DNA of 64,000 bases from Arenimonas donghaensis DSM 18148 = HO3-R19 (GCF_000743535.1 NZ_AVCJ01000005.1:24656-88655), one strand, 5' to 3'. Positions 38,123-47,853 are shown, numbered from the stretch's first letter. Notes: generated from the sequence alone by a model not told the origin. Made by a program: numbers and translations.

Positions 38123-38701
38123 TCAGCGCACCACGGCGTACTCGCGCGCGTCCTCGCGCCAGGGCGGCGTCGCCTTGATGGTGGGCAATACGTCTTCGAC
38201 CGCATCCACCAGCGACCACATCGCCGCGTGTTCGGGGTTCATGAAGCGCTCGGCGATCACCGATTCCATGAAGCCCTGCAGCGGCGCGTAGAAACCGCGC
38301 ACGTTCAGCAGCAGGATCGGGCTGAAGTAGATGCCCAGCCGCTTGAGCGTGATCGCCTCGAACAGTTCCTCGAGCGTGCCGCAGCCACCGGGCAACGCCA
38401 CCACGGCGTCGGAATTGGTCAGCAGCTTGTGCTTGCGCTCACGCATGTCCTCCACCAGTTCGAGGTGGGTCAGGCCCGGATGCCCCCATTCGAGGTCGGC
38501 CATGAAGCGCGGCAGGATGCCGATGACTTCGCCGCCCTTGGACAGGGCGCCATCGGCCAGCGAGCCCATCAGGCCCGTTGACCCGCCGCCGTAGACGACG
38601 CTGCAGCCATTGGCCGCCAGCGTCTCGCCGAGCTGGCGAGCGGCGGCATGGAATTCGGGCGCCACCCGGGCGCTTGAAGCGGCGTAGACGCAGACGCGCA
38701 T
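38123..38701 (-). CDS. LOG-family protein (TIGR00730; nucleoside-monophosphate phosphoribohydrolase-like)
   Basis: A 192-residue Rossmann-fold protein with the LOG signature ALPGGCGTLEELFE (PGGxGTxxE) and the N-terminal GGGSTGLMG nucleotide-binding loop. Plant and bacterial relatives cleave cytokinin nucleotides or AMP-like nucleotides to free base and ribose 5-phosphate, which fits the conserved RE...PGGxGT residues (DMRERKHKLL). It is convergent with the TfoX-like gene (four bases between stops). The physiological substrate is not predictable. Confidence 0.88.
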   Translation of the reverse strand: MRVCVYAASSARVAPEFHAAARQLGETLAANGCSVVYGGGSTGLMGSLADGALSKGGEVIGILPRFMADLEWGHPGLTHLELVEDMRERKHKLLTNSDAVVALPGGCGTLEELFEAITLKRLGIYFSPILLLNVRGFYAPLQGFMESVIAERFMNPEHAAMWSLVDAVEDVLPTIKATPPWREDAREYAVVR

Positions 38702-38833
38702 GGCGGGATCCGTGGACTCGATGGGGGCGCCATTTTGCCACCTGAACCAACCCTGCGCGTTTAAAGGGCGCTAAGACACGCCCGCGGCCGCTGGAACAGG
38801 CTTTAAGGGGCCAGTCCCGTCCAGGAGAATCCC

Positions 38834-39807
38834 ATGCCCTCGCGCAAGAAGACCCCGGCACGCCCAAGCGCCAGCGCGAGCTGCAGGCAAAGGCCACCCA
38901 GGCCAACCAGAAGAACCCGGACCACGAGGACAAACCGGTGCAGGCCGGCGCGCGCAGGCAGCCGGAGCCACCCCAGCCGAAGCAGCGACTGGGCAAGCCC
39001 GGCCGCGAGTCAGACCTCAAACCGGCGCCCCGCTATCGCGCACCCGACTACCGCGGCAGCGGCAAGCTCAAGGGCATGCGGGCCATCATCACCGGCGGCG
39101 ACTCCGGCATCGGACGCGCGGTCGCCGTGCTGTTTGCCCGGGAAGGCGCCGACGTGGCGATTTTCTACCTGAGTGAGCACGAGGATGCCCGCACCACCGC
39201 CGGGGCCGTGCAAGCCGAAGGCCGGGCCTGTTACCTGCATGCCGGCGACGTGCGCAAACCCGATTTTTGCCGCAAGACCGTCGACAAGGCCGTGAAGCAG
39301 CTCGGTGGCCTGGACATCCTGGTCAACAACGCGGCGTTCCAGCAACACGTCGAACGGCTGGAAGACCTGGGTGACGAGCAACTGCAGGAAACCCTGCAGA
39401 CGAACATCGCCGGCTATTTCCACATGGCGCGTGCGGCGCTGCCGCACCTGCAGCAGGGCGCGAGCATCATCAACACGGGATCGGAAACCGCGCTGTTCGG
39501 CAGCGGTGGCCTGCTCGACTACGCCGCGACCAAGGGCGCGATCCATGCCTTCACCAAGAGCCTGGCGGCGCAGCTGCTGCCACGCGGCATCCGGGTGAAC
39601 GCCGTGGCCCCCGGTCCGGTCTGGACACCGCTCAACCCCGCCGACCGGGAGGCAAGCGACGTGGCCCAGTTCGGTGCCGACAGCGACATGGGTCGGCCCG
39701 CCCAGCCCGAGGAGATTTCACCGGCGTATGTCTTCCTTGCCTCGCCCGTCATGGCGTCCTACATCAGCGGCGTGGTGCTGCCGGTGATGGGCGGGCCCCG
39801 GGGCTAG
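38834..39807 (+). CDS. YghA-like short-chain dehydrogenase with apparent N-terminal frameshift
   Basis: The SDR domain is intact: TGGDSGIG cofactor turn, NNAAF, serine in NTGSET 13 residues before the catalytic YAATK, and the C-terminal YISGVVLPVMGGPRG. Upstream, an ATG at 38834 sits behind a strong AGGAGAAT site. It codes MPSRKKTPARP, but then the frame is lost. Continuing one frame back from 38866 gives KRQRELQAKATQANQKNPDHEDKP joined to the domain, the charged leader expected for this family. A one-base deletion near CCCAAG (38863-38868) would explain it. If real, translation could begin only at the GTG at 38938 (289 residues, no visible ribosome-binding site). Confidence 0.75.
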
Positions 39808-39809
39808 GC

Positions 39810-40103
39810 GTGCAGCCGGCCGACTACCTGGGCTGGGCGGCCTCGGGCGTGTTGCTGCTGACCCTGGGCCGCCAGGTGTGGGTGCAGTGGCGGGAGGCGC
39901 GCACCGAGGGCCTGTCGTCGTGGCTGTTCCTGGGCCAGATGACGGCCAGCGCCGGCTTCGTCGTCTACAGCGTGCTGGTGGGCAACGCCGTCTTCGTGCT
40001 GACCAACGCGGCGCTGCTGGCTACGGCGATCGCAGGGCAATGCATCTACCGGCGCAACCTGCGGCGGGAAGCCAAGGGCCGCGCACGGTCGCGAAACGCC
40101 TGA
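39810..40103 (+). CDS. SemiSWEET/PQ-loop-like small membrane protein
   Basis: This 97-residue protein has three transmembrane helices (about residues 6-23, 41-58 and 62-80) in the arrangement of SemiSWEET half-transporters. The loop TLGRQVWVQWREARTEGLSSWLFLGQ takes the place of the PQ-loop, although the proline of the PQ motif is replaced. Relatives move small sugars as dimers, but the substrate here is unknown. It begins at a GTG two bases after the SDR stop, so the two genes are probably co-translated. Confidence 0.65.
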   Translation: MQPADYLGWAASGVLLLTLGRQVWVQWREARTEGLSSWLFLGQMTASAGFVVYSVLVGNAVFVLTNAALLATAIAGQCIYRRNLRREAKGRARSRNA

Positions 40104-40153
40104 CCGCACGCCGGACACGAACACCCGTGGAAGGAGCCCGGGCCGGGGCCTCC

Positions 40154-40330
40154 TCACGCTTCGCCCGGATGCCTGGCCTTCCATTGCGCCAGCAACTCGC
40201 GATAGTGGTCCATGTCCTCGGCGTAGCTGTCGAACACGCAGACCGCGCAGCCGCCGTCGCAGCAGTCCATCGGCAGCGGGCGCTCGGGTTCGACCGGGCG
40301 CGGATCTTCGTTGGGCGGCGTTCTGGTCAA
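40154..40330 (-). CDS. small oxidoreductase-like domain protein (58 residues)
   Basis: A short minus-strand frame encodes 58 residues containing PLPMDCCDGGCAVCVFDSYAEDMDHY. This fits the 'oxidoreductase-like' N-terminal family (PF09791), whose core is DCCxxGCxxCVWDxYxEEL. The four cysteines (two adjacent, then C-x2-C) suggest a metal or redox site. An in-frame stop upstream leaves TTG at 40330 as the only sensible start, and no clear ribosome-binding site is seen. The overlapping 181-codon frame on the same strand is arginine-rich and not protein-like. Function is unknown. Confidence 0.65.
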   Translation of the reverse strand: MTRTPPNEDPRPVEPERPLPMDCCDGGCAVCVFDSYAEDMDHYRELLAQWKARHPGEA

Positions 40331-40371
40331 TGAACAATGTCAGCCGCAAATCGTGAGCGCGGGGCTGGTGG

Positions 40372-41106
40372 TCAGCGCGCGACGCGCTCGCGATAGGTCA
40401 CGTCCATGGCCTCGCCGCCGAAATCGAGCGTCAGCACGAACTCGGCCGGCTGGCCGTCGCTGCGAGACGGCGGCAGGTTGATGCGGACGTCTCCGCGGCC
40501 GACTTCTCGCGCGTCGATGGATTGGTCGCGGAACAGGCGATTGCGCAGGGCGGTGACCTGGGCGACGGCGAGGTCGTGCTCCCTCTCCTGGGCGTTGCTG
40601 CGGCTGGCGCGGCTGTTGGTCGTGCCCAGGGTCTGGCTCTGCTCGCCCGGCTGGAACGCGCCGATAGTCTCGGCCTTGCTCGGCGCCACGGGCGCATCGT
40701 TCTGCGCCACGGCCGGCGTGCCGGAAGTGGCCGCCGCCTCGACCATCGCCGATGGCGCGCTGATGCTGCCTTCCTTGGCCAGGCGGATCAGGCCGGTTGT
40801 CGACCAGACCTTGAGTTCGGTCTTGCCGCTGCGGGCACTGACGCCCTTGGTGCCGACCTTGAGCCGACCGCCGGACGTATTGAGTACCGCCACCGGGATC
40901 CACGCCGTCGACGCCGACTCGGGCATGTACGTCAGCACCGCGCCGTACTGGTTGCCGGCCTGGCGCAGCACGGTATAGCCGTCGACCATCTGCACCTCTT
41001 GGCCTGCCGGCGGCACGATGTCGAAGATGCGATCCTGCGCCAGCGCGGGGAGCGAAGCGCCGACTGCAAGCAGGCAAGGCAGAAGACACGAAGTCCAGAG
41101 GCGCAT
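40372..41106 (-). CDS. secreted hypothetical protein
   Basis: I do not recognise this 244-residue protein. The start MRLWTSC gives a clean signal peptide (LLPCLLAVGASLPALAQ, cleavage about residue 24); an ATG fifteen codons earlier would spoil it. The mature protein has a beta-rich N-terminal half (about residues 27-115), a low-complexity linker rich in A, S, P and Q (about 120-180), and a C-terminal segment with strands (DVRINLPPSRSD, FVLTLDFGGEAMDVTY). No catalytic motif is visible. It lies downstream of glmS on the same strand with a 97-base gap. Confidence 0.65.
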   Translation of the reverse strand: MRLWTSCLLPCLLAVGASLPALAQDRIFDIVPPAGQEVQMVDGYTVLRQAGNQYGAVLTYMPESASTAWIPVAVLNTSGGRLKVGTKGVSARSGKTELKVWSTTGLIRLAKEGSISAPSAMVEAAATSGTPAVAQNDAPVAPSKAETIGAFQPGEQSQTLGTTNSRASRSNAQEREHDLAVAQVTALRNRLFRDQSIDAREVGRGDVRINLPPSRSDGQPAEFVLTLDFGGEAMDVTYRERVAR

Positions 41107-41203
41107 GGCAATACCCGACAGGCACGAGATGATCGGAAGTCTAGTCGACACCGCCAGTGCCGGCCAGCGCGATATTCGCAGTCGCGCCCCTCCCTTCGAC
41201 CGC

Positions 41204-43027
41204 TTATTCCACCGTCACCGACTTGGCCAGGTTGCGCGGCTGGTCGACGTCGGTGCCGCGCTGCACGGCGACGTGGTAGCTCAGCAGCTGCAGCGGGATG
41301 GTGGAGATGATGGGTGCGGCGATTTCACCCGAGGCCGGCAGGATCACCACGCGGGCGGCGTCCAGGCCGTGGGCGACGGTTTCGTCGACGAAGGCGTAGA
41401 GCACGCCGCCGCGGGCGCGCACTTCCTCGAGGTTGGACTTGAGCTTGTCGATCAGGCGGTCGTTGGGTGCCACCGCGATGACCGGCATGTCTTCGTCCAC
41501 CAGCGCCAGGGGCCCGTGCTTGAGCTCGCCGGCCGCGTAGGCCTCGGCGTGGATGTAGCTGATTTCCTTGAGCTTGAGCGCGCCTTCCATCGCCACCGGC
41601 CAGTGGGTGCCGCGACCCAGGAACAGGGCGTGGTGCTTGCCGATGAACTGTTCGGCCAGCTCCTTGATTTCCTCGTCGAGCTTGAGCACCTCGGCGATGT
41701 GGCCCGGCAGGCGCTCGAGCTGGCGCACGCCGTCCGAATAACGTTCATCGTCCAGGCCCTTCGCGCGCGCAAGCGCCAACGAGAACAAGGCCAGCGCCAC
41801 CAGCTGGGTGGTGAAGGCCTTGGTCGAAGCCACGCCGATCTCGGGGCCGGCGCGGGTCATCAGCACCAGGGCCGATTCGCGCACGATCGACGACTCCGGC
41901 ACGTTGCACACGGCCATGCGCGCCAGGTAGGGGCGCTCCTTGGCCAGCTTGAGCGCGGCCAGGGTGTCGGCGGTTTCACCGGACTGGGAAATGGTGAGGA
42001 ACAGCGTGCCTTCGCGCACCACCGGGTCGCGGTAGCGGTATTCGCTGGCGATCTCCGCCGTGCAGGGCACGCCGGCCAGCTGCTCGATCCAGTACCGGGC
42101 CACCAGGCCGGCGTGGTAGCTGGTGCCGCAGGCGATGATGTGCACGGCCTGGGTGTCGGCCAGCAGGCGTTCGGCGTCGACGCCGAAGATCTGGGTGAGG
42201 ATCTTGCCGCCGGCGATGCGACCTTCCAGGGTGTCGGCCACGGCCACCGGCTGCTCGTGGATTTCCTTGAGCATGTAGTGGGCGTACTCGCCCAGTTCCA
42301 CGGCGTCGGCGCTGAAGTGCGACTCCTTCACCTCGCGCTCGGCCGGGGCGCCGTCGAGGTCGAAGATGCGGATGCCGCCGACCGTCACCTCGGCCACGTC
42401 GCCTTCCTCGAGGTACATGAAGCGCTTGGTCAGGGGCAGCAACGCGTGCACGTCCGAGGCCAGGTACTGTTCGCCCTCGCCCAGGCCGACGATCAGCGGC
42501 GCGCCATAACGTGCGCCCACGACGGTGCCCGGCTCGCGCGCCGAAACGGCGGCGATGGCGTAGGCGCCGTGCAAACGCTTGACCGTGTCCTGCAGCGCCG
42601 CCAGCAAGCCCAACCCCTGGCGCTGGGCCCTCTCGACCAGGTGTGCCACGACTTCGGTGTCGGTCTGGGAACTGAATTCGTAACCCTCGGCCTGCAGTTC
42701 GCGGCGCAGCGCCGCGTGGTTCTCGATGATGCCGTTGTGCACCAGGCTTACCTGCCCCGACACGTGCGGATGGGCATTGCCTTCGCTGGGCACGCCGTGG
42801 GTGGCCCAGCGGGTGTGGGCGATGCCGCAGTGGCCGTCCAGGCCGGTTTCGGCCTGCAGGGCCACCAGGTCGCGCACCTTGCCCTTGGCGCGCAGGCGGG
42901 AAATGCCGTCGCCGGTGAGCAGGGCGACACCGGCCGAGTCGTAACCCCGGTATTCAAGCGCGGCGAGCCCGGCGATCAGGTGCTGGACGATGGGCCGGTT
43001 GGCGCTGATGCCGACGATTCCGCACAT
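41204..43027 (-). CDS. glmS: glutamine--fructose-6-phosphate aminotransferase GlmS
   Basis: GlmS makes glucosamine 6-phosphate from fructose 6-phosphate and glutamine, the entry step to UDP-GlcNAc for peptidoglycan and LPS. The 607-residue protein starts with the processed nucleophile Cys (MCGIVG). It has the glutaminase motifs EYRGYDSAG, HTRWATHG and HNGIIENH, two SIS isomerase domains (ACGTSYHA, ISQSGETADTL, LGRGTHWPVAMEGALKLKE) and the terminal PRNLAKSVTVE. Start 43027 is fixed by the conserved Cys2. glmU, the next enzyme of the pathway, lies 7.6 kb to the right on the same strand. Confidence 0.97.
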   Translation of the reverse strand: MCGIVGISANRPIVQHLIAGLAALEYRGYDSAGVALLTGDGISRLRAKGKVRDLVALQAETGLDGHCGIAHTRWATHGVPSEGNAHPHVSGQVSLVHNGIIENHAALRRELQAEGYEFSSQTDTEVVAHLVERAQRQGLGLLAALQDTVKRLHGAYAIAAVSAREPGTVVGARYGAPLIVGLGEGEQYLASDVHALLPLTKRFMYLEEGDVAEVTVGGIRIFDLDGAPAEREVKESHFSADAVELGEYAHYMLKEIHEQPVAVADTLEGRIAGGKILTQIFGVDAERLLADTQAVHIIACGTSYHAGLVARYWIEQLAGVPCTAEIASEYRYRDPVVREGTLFLTISQSGETADTLAALKLAKERPYLARMAVCNVPESSIVRESALVLMTRAGPEIGVASTKAFTTQLVALALFSLALARAKGLDDERYSDGVRQLERLPGHIAEVLKLDEEIKELAEQFIGKHHALFLGRGTHWPVAMEGALKLKEISYIHAEAYAAGELKHGPLALVDEDMPVIAVAPNDRLIDKLKSNLEEVRARGGVLYAFVDETVAHGLDAARVVILPASGEIAAPIISTIPLQLLSYHVAVQRGTDVDQPRNLAKSVTVE

Positions 43028-43113
43028 ATGCAATCGATTCCTTCGGGACAGGCCTGCAAGTTTAAGTGAAGGATGTGGCTTTCCGCGGGCAGCGGCCCCG
43101 CGACGCCCCGGCC

Positions 43114-43155
43114 GGCGTCCGCCGACCGTCCGGCACCCCCGTGGCCGGACGCCAC
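43114..43155. promoter_or_regulatory. candidate enhancer (upstream activating) sites for the sigma-54 promoter
   Basis: GTGGC-N5-GCCAC (43141-43155) is a perfect 5-base inverted repeat. GGCGTCCG (43114-43121) is repeated inverted as CGGACGCC (43146-43153). They lie roughly 40-80 bases upstream of the -24 element, where an NtrC-type activator would bind. No second example is available in the window to confirm the motif. Confidence 0.3.
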
Positions 43156-43194
43156 GGACAGACCACAATCCTTTCAGATCAGACACTTAGTTGT

Positions 43195-43210
43195 TGGCAT
43201 GGTGGTTGCA
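43195..43210 (+). promoter_or_regulatory. sigma-54 (-24/-12) promoter of the ABC exporter operon
   Basis: TGGCATGGTGGTTGCA matches the RpoN consensus TGGCACG-N4-TTGCW with a single mismatch and exact spacing between the GG and GC elements. Transcription would start near 43221, about 26 bases before the adaptor ATG at 43247. The operon it drives includes an NtrC-class activator with the GAYTGA loop needed to open such promoters, so self-activation is likely. Confidence 0.8.
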
Positions 43211-43246
43211 TCGTTCTTGGCAGACCCGAACTGCACGGACCCACCC

Positions 43247-44515
43247 ATGATCCGCGACACCTCCGCCCAGGACCGCAGCCTCTCCCCGGCCCAGGCCCCC
43301 CGTTCCCGCCGCCCGCTGTTGCTGGCCGCCGGTGCCGTGCTGGCGCTGCTGCTGCTGGCCTGGGTGGCCAGCGGCTGGCTCGGCAGCGCGCGGGCGGTGT
43401 CGGCGGACCGGCTGCGCATCGCCCCGGTCGAGCGCGGCCTGCTGGTGCGCGACGCCACCGCCAACGGTCGCGTGGTCGCCGCCATCAGCCCGACCCTGTA
43501 TGCGCCGGCCGGCGGCACCGTGACCCTGAAGATCCTGGCCGGCGACACCGTCGCCAGCGGCGACGTGATGGCGGTCATCGACTCGCCCGAACTGCAGAAC
43601 GAACTCCAGCGCGAGCAGGCCACGCTGGCCCAGCTGGAAGCCGAAGTCGCGCGCCAGCGCATCCTGGCCCGCAAGGCCAGCCTGCTGGCCCGTCGCGAGG
43701 CCGACGACGCCGAGGTGACCCGGCTGGCGGCGCTGCGTGACCTGCAGCGCGCCCAGCGCGGCTTCGAACTGGGCGCGATCGCCGAGGTCGAGTACCTGCG
43801 CGCCAAGGACGCCATGGCCAGCGCCGACATCCGCAGCAAGCACGCCGGCACCGCGGCCACGCTCGAGACCCAGGACGTCAGCCTGGGACTCAAGACCCAG
43901 GAACAGGCCCTGGAACGCCAGCGCCTGCTGACCGCCAACCTCGAGCGCCGCGTCGACGAACTCAACGTGCGCGCGCCGGTGGACGGCATCATCGGCACGC
44001 TCAACGTCGCCGACCGCGCCGTCGTGGTCGCCAACACCCCGCTGATGACCGTGGTGGACCTGAGCCGCCTGGAAGTCGAACTGGAAATGCCCGAGTCCTA
44101 TGCCGAGGACCTGGGCCTGGGCATGACCGCCGAAGTCCGGATCGGCGGCACCGCCGCCACCGGCACCATCTCGGCGATTTCGCCGGAAGTGGTGAACAAC
44201 CAGGTGCTGGCGCGGGTGCGCTTCGACGGCGAGCAGCCGGCCGGCCTGCGCCAGAACCAGCGGGTCAGCGCCCGCGTGCTGTTCGAGGAAAAGCCCGACG
44301 TGGTCAAGGTCGCCCGCGGCCCCTTCGTCGAGGCCCTGGGCGGCCGGGCCGCCTACGTGGTCGAGGACGGCATCGCCGTGCGCCGGCCCATCGTGCTGGG
44401 CGCCACCAGCGTCGGCGAGGTCGAGATCCTCGAGGGCCTGCAGCCCGGCGAGCGCATCGTCATCTCCGGCACCAACACCTTCGAAGACGCCGAGCGCGTC
44501 GCCATCAACGATTGA
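43247..44515 (+). CDS. HlyD/MacA-family periplasmic adaptor of an ABC exporter
   Basis: This 422-residue membrane-fusion protein has one N-terminal transmembrane anchor (about residues 26-48, LLLAAGAVLALLLLAWVA) after a cytosolic tail. Lipoyl halves follow (APAGGTVTLKILAGDTVASGDVMAVID and VRAPVDGIIGTLNVADRAVV). A long coiled-coil hairpin (about residues 115-240) suggests direct reach toward an outer-membrane channel. A beta-barrel and membrane-proximal domain end the protein. The start MIRDTSAQ lies 26 bases after the expected sigma-54 transcription start, which excludes longer frames. It is the first gene of the six-gene operon. Confidence 0.9.
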   Translation: MIRDTSAQDRSLSPAQAPRSRRPLLLAAGAVLALLLLAWVASGWLGSARAVSADRLRIAPVERGLLVRDATANGRVVAAISPTLYAPAGGTVTLKILAGDTVASGDVMAVIDSPELQNELQREQATLAQLEAEVARQRILARKASLLARREADDAEVTRLAALRDLQRAQRGFELGAIAEVEYLRAKDAMASADIRSKHAGTAATLETQDVSLGLKTQEQALERQRLLTANLERRVDELNVRAPVDGIIGTLNVADRAVVVANTPLMTVVDLSRLEVELEMPESYAEDLGLGMTAEVRIGGTAATGTISAISPEVVNNQVLARVRFDGEQPAGLRQNQRVSARVLFEEKPDVVKVARGPFVEALGGRAAYVVEDGIAVRRPIVLGATSVGEVEILEGLQPGERIVISGTNTFEDAERVAIND

Positions 44516-44553
44516 TTCCCTTCCCCACCCTTTCCGCGACCGAGGAACCCGCC

Positions 44554-45273
<720 letters not shown>

Positions 45274-45283
45274 GGAATCCGCC

Positions 45284-46600
45284 ATGTACGGCTACTACCT
45301 CTCCCTGGGTTTCCGCAGCCTGCGCCGCAACCCGGTCCTGACCAGCCTGATGGTGCTGACGCTGTCGGTGGGCGTGGCGGCGTCGATGACCACGCTGACC
45401 CTGCTGCGCGGCATGTCCGGCGACCCGATCCCGCAGAAGTCCGACGTGCTGTTCGTGCCCCTGCTCGACAACCGGCCGGTCAACAACGGCCCCTTCACCG
45501 ACCCCGAGCCCCCCACGCAGCTGACCATGCGCGACACGATGGCGCTGTGGGAGCGCGGCGAGGGCAAGCGCCAGACGCCGGTCTATGGCATCAGCCCCCC
45601 GATCGACTCCGGTCGCGCCGACCTGCCGCCTTTCTTCAGCGACGGCCTGGCCGTGGGTCGCGACTTCTTCGCGATGTTCGACGTGCCCTTCGTGCACGGC
45701 CAACCCTGGTCGGCCGAGGACGACCAGCGCGGCACCCAGGTGGCGGTGATCAGCCGCAGCCTGGCCGAACGTGTGTTCGGCGAAGGGGTCAACCCGGTTG
45801 GACAGAGCCTGCGTGCCAGCGACAACGCCCTGCAGGTGGTCGGCGTCATCGACACCTGGAACCCGCTGCCCAAGTTCTACCGCCTGGTCGGCAGCGGCAG
45901 CTTCGACACCAGCGAAGACATCTACCTGCCGATCCGCACCGCCATCGCCCGCGAACTGAACGTCAATGGCAACATCAGCTGCAACTCGACCCCGCCGTCC
46001 CCGGGCTTTCGCGGCCTGGTCGAAGGCGAGTGCAACTGGGTGCAGTTCTGGGTCGAACTGGATTCGACCGCCGACCGTGGCCGCTACGCCGACTACCTCG
46101 ATGCCTACGTCACCGAGCAGAAGGCGCTCAACCGCTTCGAGGCACCGATGAACAACCGCCTCTACGACGTCCGTGAATGGCTGGACGTGCGCGAAGTGGT
46201 CAGCGACGACACCCGCACCTCGACCTGGCTGGCGTTCGGCTTCCTGCTGGTCTGCCTGGTCAACACCGTGGGCCTGCTGCTGGCCAAGTTCAGTGCCCGG
46301 CCCGGTGAAATCGGCGTGCGCCGCGCCCTGGGTGCCTCGCGCGGCGAGGTCTTCCGCCAGTACCTGACCGAAGCCGCCGTCATCGGCCTGGTCGGCGCCG
46401 GCACCGGCATCGCCCTGACCCTGGCGGCGCTGGCCTTCATCCGCGACTTCAACCGGGGCATCGCCCAGCTCACCCACCTGGACGTACCGATGCTGGTCAT
46501 CGCCGTCGTGGTGTCGGTGCTCGCGGCGATCCTCGCCGGCCTGTTGCCGACCTGGCGCGCCTGCCAGGTGGTGCCCGCCCTCCAGCTCAAGAGCCAGTAA
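45284..46600 (+). CDS. FtsX/MacB-type ABC permease 1
   Basis: A 438-residue permease with the MacB topology. TM1 lies at about residues 20-40 (LTSLMVLTLSVGVAASMTTL), followed by a large periplasmic domain (about 45-305). Three C-terminal helices (about 313-333, 365-390 and 400-425) include the FtsX hallmark GEIGVRRALGASRGEVFRQYL that contacts the ATPase. The periplasmic domain has a cysteine pair (ISCNSTPP, GECNWVQ), plausibly a disulfide. It pairs with permease 2, so the transporter is probably a heterodimer. Substrate is unknown. Confidence 0.9.
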   Translation: MYGYYLSLGFRSLRRNPVLTSLMVLTLSVGVAASMTTLTLLRGMSGDPIPQKSDVLFVPLLDNRPVNNGPFTDPEPPTQLTMRDTMALWERGEGKRQTPVYGISPPIDSGRADLPPFFSDGLAVGRDFFAMFDVPFVHGQPWSAEDDQRGTQVAVISRSLAERVFGEGVNPVGQSLRASDNALQVVGVIDTWNPLPKFYRLVGSGSFDTSEDIYLPIRTAIARELNVNGNISCNSTPPSPGFRGLVEGECNWVQFWVELDSTADRGRYADYLDAYVTEQKALNRFEAPMNNRLYDVREWLDVREVVSDDTRTSTWLAFGFLLVCLVNTVGLLLAKFSARPGEIGVRRALGASRGEVFRQYLTEAAVIGLVGAGTGIALTLAALAFIRDFNRGIAQLTHLDVPMLVIAVVVSVLAAILAGLLPTWRACQVVPALQLKSQ

Positions 46601-46611
46601 GGACCGCCGCC

Positions 46612-47838
46612 ATGGAAATCCGTCCGATCCTCTCGTCCATGCTGCGCAACAAGACCGCGCCGCTGCTCATCGCCGCCCAGGTGGCGCTGACCCTGGCCAT
46701 CGTCTGCAATGCGCTTTACATCATCAAGGACCGGCTGGCCACGGCCGCCCGTCCCAGCGGCGCCGACGAAGCCAACGTGTCCGAGATCCGCTTTTACCCG
46801 CATCGCCAGATCCAGGACGTGCGCGGCATGCAGCTGCGCGACATGGAGGCCATCCGCGCGGTGCCCGGCGTCGTCTCCGCAGCCTGGTCGAACCAGATCC
46901 CCCTGGGGCGCTCGGGCTGGAACGTCGGGCCGGTCGTCATCTCGACCGAGCAGCAGAACTCGAACGTCCAGTCGGCCGCGCAGTACTTTTCGCCCGATTC
47001 GCTGATCGACACGTTCGGCCTGACCCTGGTCGAAGGCCGCGACTTCGCGCCTGGCGACTTCATGGAAATCGACCCTGAAAAGGACCGTGTCCAGGGGCGC
47101 ATGGCCATCATCACCCGGGCGATGGCCCAGGCGCTGTGGCCGGACGAGGCGTCCGTGCTGGGCAAGTCGATGTACCTGGGGGGCCCGAACAACGAGCCGA
47201 CCGAAGTGATCGGCGTGGTCGAGCGCATGCAGACCCCGTGGGCCAGCGTCGGCGATGGCGCCGAGTACAGCCTGATCCTGCCGGTTCGCTACCTCGACCC
47301 CTTTACCCGCTACGCGGTGCGCACCGAGCCCGGTCGCCATGAGCAGATCATGGCCGACGTCGAGAAGACGCTGCTGGCCCAGAGCAACGACCGCGTGCTG
47401 CTGGGGCGGCGCACCATCGCCGAGGCCCGCGACCTGCGTTATGCCGGCGAACGGCTGATGGCCGGCCTGCTGATCGCGGTCACCGTCTTCCTGCTGCTGA
47501 TCACGGCCTCGGGCATCGTCGGCATGGCCAGCCTGTGGGTGAACCAGCGCCGCAAGCAGATCGGCGTGCGCCGGGCCATCGGCGCCCGCAAGGGCGACAT
47601 CCTGCGCTACTTCCTGGTCGAGAACCTGATGATCACCACGGCCGGCATCGCCGCGGGCATCGCCCTGGCGGTGGGCCTGAACAACCTGCTGGTCGCGGAA
47701 CTGGACCTGCCCCGCCTGCCCGTGGCCTACCTGGGCCTGACCATGGCCGGCATGTGGGTCCTGGGCCTGCTGGCCGTGCTGGGCCCGGCCTGGCGCGCGG
47801 CGGCGGTACCGCCGGCCATCGCCACCCGTACCGCCTGA
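46612..47838 (+). CDS. FtsX/MacB-type ABC permease 2
   Basis: A 408-residue permease similar in layout to the preceding one. It has an N-terminal TM (about residues 15-38), a MacB-like periplasmic domain (about 40-275, with QIPLGRSGWNVGPV and FGLTLVEGRDFAPGDF) and three C-terminal TM helices. The coupling segment KQIGVRRAIGARKGDILRYFL is present. It begins eleven bases after permease 1 stops. Two different permeases with a single ATPase gene fit a heterodimeric exporter. Confidence 0.9.
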   Translation: MEIRPILSSMLRNKTAPLLIAAQVALTLAIVCNALYIIKDRLATAARPSGADEANVSEIRFYPHRQIQDVRGMQLRDMEAIRAVPGVVSAAWSNQIPLGRSGWNVGPVVISTEQQNSNVQSAAQYFSPDSLIDTFGLTLVEGRDFAPGDFMEIDPEKDRVQGRMAIITRAMAQALWPDEASVLGKSMYLGGPNNEPTEVIGVVERMQTPWASVGDGAEYSLILPVRYLDPFTRYAVRTEPGRHEQIMADVEKTLLAQSNDRVLLGRRTIAEARDLRYAGERLMAGLLIAVTVFLLLITASGIVGMASLWVNQRRKQIGVRRAIGARKGDILRYFLVENLMITTAGIAAGIALAVGLNNLLVAELDLPRLPVAYLGLTMAGMWVLGLLAVLGPAWRAAAVPPAIATRTA

Positions 47839-47853
47839 AGGTAGGCTAGGCGC

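Noticed and set aside
38860..38870. Programmed -1 ribosomal frameshifting in the SDR leader
   Set aside because: The site CCCAAG is not an X XXY YYZ slippery heptamer and no downstream stem-loop or pseudoknot is evident; a deletion or sequencing error is simpler.
43028..43194. A regulatory RNA (glmS-type ribozyme) upstream of glmS
   Set aside because: The ribozyme is known from Gram-positive bacteria, and the short leader on the minus strand shows none of its conserved core.
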